The notes below the pieces were generated by a model. The model ran no database searches. It was not told where the DNA came from and worked only from the letters and a program-made list of their open reading frames with translations. DNA of 64,000 bases from Reyranella humidisoli (GTDB lineage Bacteria > Pseudomonadota > Alphaproteobacteria > Reyranellales > Reyranellaceae): assembly GCF_019039055.1 (NCBI RefSeq), contig NZ_JAHOPB010000002.1, positions 930,001 to 994,000 on the forward strand, written 5' to 3'. Positions 57,977 to 64,000 of the stretch are shown here, in pieces. Within the stretch, counting starts at the first letter, position 1; the number at the start of each line of letters is the position of its first letter. Made by a program: the position numbers and the translations under genes.

Positions 57977-58453
57977 CTAATGCAGCTTGCGCCGGTCACG
58001 CGCTCCGACCGGGGTGCCGGCGGGAGTCGCGCGCTCGGTCGCTACGGGCGGCACCGGGCCGGAGTGGTGGCTCGCCATGTGCCAGCCATCGGTCATGCGG
58101 ACATAGAGATTGCTCGCCATGAGCTGGCCGTTGGGCAGGATTTCGCGGCAGGTGACCAGCGCGAGGCCCGGGCGGCCGAGCACCCATTCTTCGGTGCATC
58201 GCACCCGGGGCGCCTCGGGGTGCTTCATGATGGCCCGCCAGCTCGCCATGATCTCCGCCCGGTCGTAGAGCGCCTGCTGCCCGGGATGCAGGCAGATGAC
58301 CGAGCCGGTCGGCGCCCAGACGAGGTCCATGGCGGCGGGGTCTCGATCGTTGAACGCCCGGTAGAAGGCGCGATTGGCGGCGAGGACGGCGTCGCGCTCG
58401 TCATCATCGAATTCTGCCAGGAGCGGCGGCAGGCGTGGGGCACGGCGGGGCAT
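57977..58453 (-). CDS. Nuclear transport factor 2/SnoaL-like protein
   Basis: 158 residues. The NTF2-like fold is suggested by the start AANRAFYRAFNDRDPAAMD and the later pattern GSVICLHPGQQALYDRAEIM (in part), then ATP-free beta strands ending in WHMASHHSGPV. Such proteins are small cone-shaped enzymes or binding proteins; the substrate is unknown. I preferred the ATG at 58453 (GAGGG upstream) over a GTG at 58471. It is convergent with the LprI-like gene (7-base gap) and divergent from the acyl-CoA dehydrogenase pair. Confidence 0.8.
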   Translation of the reverse strand: MPRRAPRLPPLLAEFDDDERDAVLAANRAFYRAFNDRDPAAMDLVWAPTGSVICLHPGQQALYDRAEIMASWRAIMKHPEAPRVRCTEEWVLGRPGLALVTCREILPNGQLMASNLYVRMTDGWHMASHHSGPVPPVATERATPAGTPVGARDRRKLH

Positions 58454-58529
58454 TCGACCCTCGAAACTCACGGGTTGCGCGTTACAGGATTAGCCGACAC
58501 AGATGAGGCATCCAACCATCGAGATCATG

Positions 58530-59687
58530 ATGTCCATCCCCAAGCTCGAGTTTCCGCCGTTTCATCTGCCCGCCGAGGCCGAGGCCTTGCGCGAGGAAGT
58601 CCGCGCGTTCCTCAAGGAAACGCTGCCCAAGATCAAGACCGAGGACCGGTTCGCAAGCTGGAACACGGCGTCGCCCGAGTTCAGCAGGGCGCTGGGCGCC
58701 AAGGGTTGGCTCGGCATCACCTGGCCCAAGCAGTATGGCGGCGCCGAGCGGACCTTCCTCGACCGGCTTGTCGTGACCGAGGAACTGCTCGGCAACAGCG
58801 CGCCCGCCGGCTCCCACTGGGTAGCCGACCGCCAGTCCGGTCCGCTGCTCCTCAAGTTCGGCACCGAACAGCAGCGCCAGGCGATCCTGCCGCGGATCGT
58901 ACGGGGCGAATGCTATTTCAGCATCGGCATGTCCGAGCCGGATTCAGGATCGGACCTGGCCTCGGTCCGCACACGCGCCGAGCCGGTGCCCGGCGGCTTT
59001 CGCGTGAACGGCACCAAGGTCTGGACCTCCGGCGCGCACCGCAACCACTACTGCATCACGCTGGTCCGCACGTCGGGACAGCATGGCGACCGTCACAAGG
59101 GGCTGAGCCAGCTCCTGGTCGATCTCAAGACCCCGGGCGTGACTATCCGCCCGATCATCAACCTCGCCGGTCGTCACGACTGGAACGAGGTGACCTTCTC
59201 CGACGCGTTCATCCCCGAGGATTGCCTGATCGGCAACGAGGGCGACGGATGGCTCCAGGTCACGAGCGAGCTGGCTTTCGAGCGCTCCGGCCCCGAGCGC
59301 TTCATGCAGAACGTCTACGTGTTGCGCGAGCTTGTGCGCGTGCTCGGCCGCCAGCCGGCCAAGCGCGCCAGCGCCATCCTCGGCCGCCTGATCGCGCGGC
59401 TGTGGACCCTGCGCCAGATGTCGACGGCCGTCGCCGGCATGATGCAGGGCGGCAAGTCGCCGGCCATCGAGGCGTCGCTGGTGAAGGATCTCGGCACGAT
59501 CTACCAGCAGGACCTGCCGGAGATCGCGCGTACGCTGGCCGAATCCGACGCAACCACCGAGGACGATCTCGCCGACTTCCTCGATGTCGCTCAATACGCG
59601 TCGATGATGGCGCCGAGCTACACCATCCAGGGCGGCACCACCCAGGTCCTGCGCGGCATCGTCGCCCGCGGCCTCGGTCTGCGCTGA
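58530..59687 (+). CDS. Acyl-CoA dehydrogenase family protein, first of a pair
   Basis: 385 residues from ATG 58530; ATGs at 58503 and 58527 are alternatives. An FAD flavoenzyme that desaturates acyl-CoA thioesters. The N-terminal helical domain, the flavin-contacting SIGMSEPDSGSDLASV (about residues 130-145) and the C-terminal YTIQGGTTQVLRGIVARGLGL are typical. The substrate is not defined. It is followed 12 bases later by a second, more divergent member, and such pairs often form heteromeric dehydrogenases for steroid side chains or other large substrates. Confidence 0.88.
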   Translation: MSIPKLEFPPFHLPAEAEALREEVRAFLKETLPKIKTEDRFASWNTASPEFSRALGAKGWLGITWPKQYGGAERTFLDRLVVTEELLGNSAPAGSHWVADRQSGPLLLKFGTEQQRQAILPRIVRGECYFSIGMSEPDSGSDLASVRTRAEPVPGGFRVNGTKVWTSGAHRNHYCITLVRTSGQHGDRHKGLSQLLVDLKTPGVTIRPIINLAGRHDWNEVTFSDAFIPEDCLIGNEGDGWLQVTSELAFERSGPERFMQNVYVLRELVRVLGRQPAKRASAILGRLIARLWTLRQMSTAVAGMMQGGKSPAIEASLVKDLGTIYQQDLPEIARTLAESDATTEDDLADFLDVAQYASMMAPSYTIQGGTTQVLRGIVARGLGLR

Positions 59688-59699
59688 AGGAGGACGATC

Positions 59700-60755
59700 A
59701 TGGACCGCGATACCCGTGACATGCTGCTGGAGACGGCGACCCGCTTCTTCGCCGAGCGTTCGGCCAAGGACGTCGTCAACGGCGTCGAGAAGGGCGTTTG
59801 GCCTGCCGATCTCTGGAAGGAGATCGAGGAAATGGGCCTGCCGCTGATTGCCGTGCCAGAAGAACTGGAAGGCGTGGGCGGCACGCTGGCCGACCTGATG
59901 GCGCTGCTGCGCGTGGCCGGCGAGCATGCCGTGCCCGTGCCGGTCGCGGAGACGGCGCTGGCCAACCTCCTCGTGGCCGCCGCCGGCGGCAAGCCCGCAA
60001 CGGGCCCCTCGACGCTCGCGCTGGGAGACCTGTCCTTCCAGGGCGGGCGCGTGAGCGGCAAGGTCGCGCGGGTGCCGTTCGCCGGCGTCGCCGAACGCTT
60101 CGTCTCGATCGTGACGGCGGGCGGCAAGTCCACGCTGGTCGTGGTCCGGCGCGACGCCGCGACGATCGAGGACTCGCCGAGCCATGCCGGCGAGCCCTAT
60201 GGTTCGGTATCGTTCGATGGCGCCGCGCCGGAGTTCTCGGCGGCCTCCACGATCAGTGCCGACCGTGCGTTCGAACTCGCGGCCCTCGCCCGTTCGATGC
60301 AGATGGCGGGTGCGGCCGACAAGGTGCTGGTGACGGCCACCGAATACTGCAAGCAGCGCGTCCAGTTCGGTCGGCCGATCTCGACCTTCCAGGCGGTCCA
60401 GCACATGCTGGCGGAACTCGCGAGCTGCGTGGCCGCGACCATCGCCGCGGCCGAAGCTGCCTCGCGCGATGCCGACGAGGGCGGCCTCGTCGACGGCGGC
60501 AGCTTCTCGATCGCTGCGGCCAAGACCCAGTGCTCCGACTTCGCGCACCGCATCGCCGCCATCTCGCACCAGTCGATGGGCGCGATGGGCTTCACCCACG
60601 AGCACATCCTTCATCACTACACGCGCAGGCTCTGGGTGTGGCGCCGCGACTTCGGCAGCGAGAGTTTCTGGGGCGAGAAGATCGGCCAGTCCTTCGCCAG
60701 GGCCGGCAAGGACGAGCTGTGGCCGGCGCTCGCGGCGAGCCGCTACGCCGCGTAA
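59700..60755 (+). CDS. Acyl-CoA dehydrogenase family protein, second of a pair
   Basis: 351 residues. The fold is clear from the C-terminal part (QRVQFGRPISTFQAVQHMLAEL, in part, then HQSMGAMGFTHEHILHHYTRRL). The N-terminal and middle domains are shorter and more divergent than in the first member; the typical flavin-contacting motif of the middle domain is weak. A heteromeric partner of the preceding gene is likely from the 12-base spacing. A strong terminator follows 68 bases after the stop. Confidence 0.87.
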   Translation: MDRDTRDMLLETATRFFAERSAKDVVNGVEKGVWPADLWKEIEEMGLPLIAVPEELEGVGGTLADLMALLRVAGEHAVPVPVAETALANLLVAAAGGKPATGPSTLALGDLSFQGGRVSGKVARVPFAGVAERFVSIVTAGGKSTLVVVRRDAATIEDSPSHAGEPYGSVSFDGAAPEFSAASTISADRAFELAALARSMQMAGAADKVLVTATEYCKQRVQFGRPISTFQAVQHMLAELASCVAATIAAAEAASRDADEGGLVDGGSFSIAAAKTQCSDFAHRIAAISHQSMGAMGFTHEHILHHYTRRLWVWRRDFGSESFWGEKIGQSFARAGKDELWPALAASRYAA

Positions 60756-60823
60756 AAGGCCTACCGCGCCTCTCGCGTCCGAACCGGTCGCGAGGGGGCC
60801 CGCATATCTCCATTCCAATGCAG

Positions 60824-60848
60824 CGGCGACGTCCAACGTCGCCGTTTT
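60824..60848 (+). terminator. Rho-independent terminator after the acyl-CoA dehydrogenase pair
   Basis: CGGCGACGT (60824-60832) pairs with ACGTCGCCG (60836-60844) around CCA, followed by TTTT. It separates the operon from modA. Confidence 0.85.
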
Positions 60849-60863
60849 GCTATTGCGTTGGAC

Positions 60864-60893
60864 CTTCGTTATATTCAGTGAGATATACCGAAG
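60864..60893. promoter_or_regulatory. ModE-type molybdate operator upstream of modA
   Basis: CGTTATATT-N6-GATATACCG (60867-60890), extended by CTT/AAG on each side to 12-bp arms with 10 paired positions. This matches the CGnTATAT-N6-ATATAnCG form of ModE binding sites. It ends 20 bases before the modA ATG, where binding of molybdate-loaded ModE would repress transcription. Confidence 0.75.
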
Positions 60894-60912
60894 CCTCGAA
60901 AAAGGAGATCGC

Positions 60913-61707
60913 ATGCCGGGCACCCGCCGGTCATTCGTGTCGGCATTCGGCGTTGCCGCCTTCCTTGTGACGTCGGGCGGGATCGCGCGGCAGGCGTTCG
61001 CGCAGGGCAAGGATGTCGTCATCCTCGCCGCCGCCAGCCTCAAGAACGCGCTGGACGAGGCCTCGGCCGACTGGGCCAGGAAAACCGGCAAGACGACCAG
61101 GGTCTCTTATGCATCGAGCTCGGCGCTGGCCAGGCAGATCGAGGGCGGCATTCCGGCCGATATCTTCATCTCGGCCGACGTGCCGTGGATGGACTATGTC
61201 GCCGAGCGCAAGCTCATCAAGCCGGCCAGCCGCTCGGACTATCTCGGCAATCAGATCGTCCTGATCGCGAGCAAGGATTCGAAGACCGATCTCAGGATCG
61301 ACAAGGGCTTCAACCTGCGTGGCGCGCTGGGCAATGACGGCCGCCTCGCGATGGGCAGCGTCGAGGCGGTGCCGGCCGGCAAGTACGGCAAGGCGGCGCT
61401 GGAATATCTCGGCGTGTGGCCTTCGGTCGCCGACCGCGTGGCGCAGGCGGAGAACGTCCGCATGGCGCTGACCTTGGTCTCGCGCGGCGAGGCGCCGCTC
61501 GGCATCGTCTACAAGACCGATGCCGCCTCCGATCCGTCCGTGCGCATCGTCGGCGCCTTCCCGGCCGACTCGCACCCGGCGATCATCTACCCGATGGCGC
61601 TGCTGTCGACGTCGACCAACCCGGACGCGCAGGCGTTCGCTGACTACCTGAAGACGCCGGCCGCCAGGCCGTTCTTCGAGAAGCAGGGCTTCACCGTATT
61701 GAAATAG
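60913..61707 (+). CDS. modA: Molybdate ABC transporter substrate-binding protein
   Basis: 264 residues. A signal peptide with paired Arg (GTRRSFVSAF, cleavage near AFAQ at residue 31) precedes the mature protein. ILAAASLKNALDE, then ASSSALARQIEGGIPADIFISAD carry the oxyanion-binding residues of ModA. AAAGGAG lies upstream of the ATG. The permease and ATPase genes modB and modC are not next to it: the next gene is a convergent ModE-like regulator. It probably scavenges molybdate or tungstate for enzymes such as the molybdenum hydroxylase at the left edge. Confidence 0.93.
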   Translation: MPGTRRSFVSAFGVAAFLVTSGGIARQAFAQGKDVVILAAASLKNALDEASADWARKTGKTTRVSYASSSALARQIEGGIPADIFISADVPWMDYVAERKLIKPASRSDYLGNQIVLIASKDSKTDLRIDKGFNLRGALGNDGRLAMGSVEAVPAGKYGKAALEYLGVWPSVADRVAQAENVRMALTLVSRGEAPLGIVYKTDAASDPSVRIVGAFPADSHPAIIYPMALLSTSTNPDAQAFADYLKTPAARPFFEKQGFTVLK

Positions 61708-61793
61708 TGCAGGGTCGACTCCGACAATTCGCTGTATTCGATGGGATACAAAGAAGATGGAGGAGGCGGGTCTCGAACAGGCTTCGCGGGTTC

Positions 61794-62192
61794 CTAGAGC
61801 GGTTTGACGGCCGGCGGCGTGAGCAGGCGGGCCAGCGCGCGGATTTCCGGCGAGGAGACGCCATAGGCGCGGCGCTCCATCTCGCGATAGAGGCGCACGA
61901 TGTCGTTGCCGGTCTCGGTCACCGATGCACCGCCGCCGCCGCCGCCGCCGGTCTGCGCAGCCACCACCGGATCCCGGAACATCTGGTTCATCTCGTCGAC
62001 GAGCAGCCAGGCCTGGCGGTAGGACATGGCGAGCGCCCGGCCGGCGGCCGAGATCGAGCCGGTCTCGTTGATCAGTTCGAGCAATCGGACCTTGCCCGGC
62101 CCGATCGAGCGTTCGCCGCCGAAATCGATCCGGAGGTGCAAGGAGGTCTTGTCAGACCGCCTGGCCGCTGTCTTGGCTGGTCTGCGTCCCAT
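61794..62192 (-). CDS. ModE-like molybdate-responsive regulator, DNA-binding domain only
   Basis: 132 residues. The winged helix-turn-helix of ModE is clear: IGPGKVRLLELINETGSISAAGRALAMSYRQAWLLVDEMN (two motifs quoted in part: IGPGKVRLLELI and SISAAGRALAMSYRQAW). The C-terminal Mop domains that bind molybdate in E. coli ModE are absent, as in many short alphaproteobacterial homologues. A run of seven Gly (about residues 82-88) sits in the wing. It is convergent with modA, which has a matching operator, so it is the natural candidate regulator. Confidence 0.88.
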   Translation of the reverse strand: MGRRPAKTAARRSDKTSLHLRIDFGGERSIGPGKVRLLELINETGSISAAGRALAMSYRQAWLLVDEMNQMFRDPVVAAQTGGGGGGGASVTETGNDIVRLYREMERRAYGVSSPEIRALARLLTPPAVKPL

Positions 62193-62233
62193 GCCGGAGA
62201 GTATGCGGCGCCGCCGCGCGCAAGGCCAGGTGG

Positions 62234-63574
62234 CTACCGCAGCGCAGCGATCAGCCCATTGGCGACGTCCGCTGCCTGCAGCCGGATATCCGGTATCGCC
62301 ACGATTTCAGTGTAACGGCCGCGCGTGGGAGGGCCGAGGACGTAGAGGCGGTCCGATGGTGCGCCGTCCCGTCCGATCAGGGCTTCGTCGACAGCGACGT
62401 CGAGGCCCTGGTTGAGCGGATCGGGTCGCAGCTTGCCGTCCTTCACCAGCTGCGCATGAAGGGGCACCTGCACGTCGACCTCGTTGCGCGGACCGCGGCA
62501 GTCGACCACGCGATCGAAGCTGCGCGTCTCACGGACATCTGAACCGCGCCGGACGATCGTGACCTCGACCTTGTCGTCCGTCGTCTGTCCGATCTCGACG
62601 CGGCCGGAGACGATCGAAAGCTGTCCACGCGCCTTGGCGGCATCGATCTGCTCGCCGATCTGCGGGGCGACGCGATGACGATGGATGTCCCACCATGGTC
62701 GCAGATGACGCAGGAAGCGCTTCCGCTGATCGAGATCGAGCGCATGCCAGAGCTCGTTGTTGTGCGGTCGCAGGAGTTGCATCAGGCCCGGCCAGTCGAG
62801 GGCGGCGCGCAGCCTGGCGCGGAAACGGTTGGTCCGCTGCGACAGGCTGCCGGTGAAGAGGTCGCTCGTATCGGCTTCGGGCGTGGGGATCGGCGCGCTT
62901 GGATGGCGATGCGGCACCAGTCCGCGGCGGGACAAGGCGACGATCGGGCCTTTGTGGCCCTGTTCCAGCAGCGAGAGCAGCACGTCGATCATCGTCAGGC
63001 TGGTGCCGATCAGCAGGATCGATCCTTCGGGCGCGAGTCCGGCGATCGCCTCGTCTCGCCAGGGATTGCCGTGATAGGCGCCGGAATCCGTCGAAGGAGG
63101 GCGGTGGCCGGTCGCCAGCACGGCCTTGCGGGCGCGGAGCGGGGACTGACCTTCGACATCGAGCTCGACGCCGTCCTGCCGGTCGCGGATCGCGACGACG
63201 TCGCCGGCTACCACCCGAAGGCGACCGTCGGAGCGCTTGACCGACTCGGCGAGCAGGTCCTGCAGGTAGCGGCCGTAGATTGCGCGGGGAACGAAATCGG
63301 CGCGGCCATAGCCGCGGTCGCCACGCGCCAGCCATTGCACGAAATGGTCCGGCTCGTCGGCCAGGGCCGTCATGTCGCTGGCACGGACATTGAGAAGATG
63401 ATGCAGGCAGTGGGTCGAGTAGGCGACGCCCAGTCCCAAATGCGGGCCACGCTCGATGAGTGCGACGCGCAGCCGGCTCCTACGGACGAGCTGGGCGGCA
63501 AGCAGCACGCCGCTGGCGCCGCCGCCGACGATTGCGATGTCGACAGGCGAAGATGACGGTTCGGAATGCTGCAT
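62234..63574 (-). CDS. FAD/NAD(P)-binding oxidoreductase (NAD_binding_9 type)
   Basis: 446 residues. The N-terminal Rossmann motif IVGGGASGVLLAAQL (about residues 14-28) binds FAD, followed by a region LGVAYSTHCLHHLLNV typical of the YdhS-like FAD/NAD(P) group. A second glycine-rich stretch ILLIGTSLTMID (about 195) is the likely NAD(P) site, and the C-terminal GRYTEIVAIPDIR is conserved. Substrate is unknown; relatives are often called hydroxyacylglutathione hydrolase-linked or pyridine nucleotide oxidoreductases. It is divergent from the aldo/keto reductase remnant, with a 150-base gap. Confidence 0.82.
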   Translation of the reverse strand: MQHSEPSSSPVDIAIVGGGASGVLLAAQLVRRSRLRVALIERGPHLGLGVAYSTHCLHHLLNVRASDMTALADEPDHFVQWLARGDRGYGRADFVPRAIYGRYLQDLLAESVKRSDGRLRVVAGDVVAIRDRQDGVELDVEGQSPLRARKAVLATGHRPPSTDSGAYHGNPWRDEAIAGLAPEGSILLIGTSLTMIDVLLSLLEQGHKGPIVALSRRGLVPHRHPSAPIPTPEADTSDLFTGSLSQRTNRFRARLRAALDWPGLMQLLRPHNNELWHALDLDQRKRFLRHLRPWWDIHRHRVAPQIGEQIDAAKARGQLSIVSGRVEIGQTTDDKVEVTIVRRGSDVRETRSFDRVVDCRGPRNEVDVQVPLHAQLVKDGKLRPDPLNQGLDVAVDEALIGRDGAPSDRLYVLGPPTRGRYTEIVAIPDIRLQAADVANGLIAALR

Positions 63575-63724
63575 TTCCGAAGTATGGCAGATGCGGTGCT
63601 GCCGATGCCAGCCATCGAAGTGCGGCGCCTCGGCGCTGCTGCGTCAAGGCGATCTGGCCCAGCAGCACCTGGCCCCGTTACCATGCCTGGCACGTCGGTC
63701 ATGAAGGGTGGTCGAGGAGGGATC

Positions 63725-64000
63725 ATGCAGCACACGAAGTTTGGCCGAACCGGCCTTAGCGTCTCGAAGCTCTGCCTCGGCACGATGACCTTCGGTCTGC
63801 AATGCGACGCCGTGCAGAGCAACGACATCCTCGACGCCGCCGCAGCCGGCGACATCGACTTCCTCGACACGGCCAACGTCTATCCGCTGGGCGGCATGCG
63901 CGACACGGTGGGCCGCACCGAGCAGATCGTCGGCAACTGACTGAAGGGCAAGCGTCACCACTACATCGTGGCGACCAAGTGCGGCGGCGTCATGGGGCGG
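63725..64000 (+). pseudogene. Aldo/keto reductase, interrupted by an in-frame TGA and cut by the window edge
   Basis: The frame begins at ATG 63725 after a strong GAGGAGG ribosome binding site and reads FGRTGLSVSKLCLGTMTFG, DFLDTANVYPLGG and GRTEQIVGN, all typical of aldo/keto reductases. A TGA at 63938-63940 then interrupts it, and the same frame continues with LKGKRHHYIVATKCGG. Family members have a Trp (TGG) at this point, so a single G-to-A change explains the stop. It may be a recent pseudogene, a sequencing error or a readthrough case. The 3' end lies outside the window. Confidence 0.8.

Noticed and set aside
63938..63940. TGA as a selenocysteine or reassigned Trp codon
   Set aside because: The family has Trp, not Cys, at this site; TGA is used as a normal stop by many genes in the window (for example fabG and mlaF).

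Overview
This 64 kb window looks like ordinary chromosome from a GC-rich alphaproteobacterium. The evidence is the gene order rpsF-rpsR-rplI / dnaB-alr-radA-cvpA-purF next to fabD-fabG-acpP-fabF-mltG, an NDUFA12-type complex I subunit, a cobalamin-dependent class II ribonucleotide reductase, a DUF2155 protein, short homogentisate dioxygenase and abundant GTG starts. A Rhodospirillales/Reyranella-like or related soil lineage would fit, but that placement is inference. I see no rRNA, tRNA, CRISPR array, prophage, transposase or plasmid function.

Layout. 1-2.0 kb: 3' part of a molybdenum hydroxylase large subunit. 2.2-10.8 kb: a long minus-strand run dnaB-alr-mlaE-mlaF-radA-cvpA-purF-SDR with very short gaps or overlaps. 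10.9-15.0 kb: cyclopropane fatty acid synthase, then a ferric-iron binding protein and a convergent iron permease. 15.0-16.4 kb: rpsF-rpsR-rplI (minus) ending in a perfect 15-bp-stem terminator. 16.6-21.8 kb: fatty acid synthesis genes, mltG and a membrane J-domain protein. 21.9-25.9 kb: sugar nucleotide genes galU, UDP-glucose dehydrogenase and phosphomannomutase, then a GGCT-like protein. 25.9-31.2 kb: a D,D-carboxypeptidase with SPOR domain, a secreted unknown, clpS-clpA and a coupled 57-residue membrane protein. 31.2-37.4 kb: an acetyltransferase and a TetR-adaptor-RND pump operon. 37.4-41.5 kb: an 18-residue Lys/Ala peptide gene and nrdJ. 41.6-46.2 kb: NDUFA12-mlaD-unknown-DUF2155 facing aroQ-accB-accC-aat. 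46.2-52.3 kb: a MarR regulator and the tyrosine/homogentisate pathway (hppD-hmgA-FAH-maiA) with a coupled envelope protein. 52.3-58.5 kb: periplasmic quality-control and assorted genes. 58.5-60.8 kb: an acyl-CoA dehydrogenase pair. 60.8-62.2 kb: modA with a ModE-type operator, and a ModE-like regulator. 62.2-64 kb: an FAD/NAD(P) protein and an aldo/keto reductase interrupted by TGA.

The strongest unusual signal is a pair of inverted copies of a ~125-bp element (2048-2169 and 47852-47977). Each copy is built of four hairpins around a GGAGGGGTCA core, and compensatory differences in the stems keep the pairing; one copy sits inside the homogentisate operon. Other points worth a second look are a gamma-glutamyltranspeptidase-like lipoprotein that lacks the catalytic Thr and the substrate Arg, the 18-residue lysine peptide gene with a strong ribosome binding site, a small membrane protein coupled to clpA, and a TetR operator lying inside its own reading frame. 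I did not find a clearly novel multi-gene system; most of the window is conserved housekeeping DNA.
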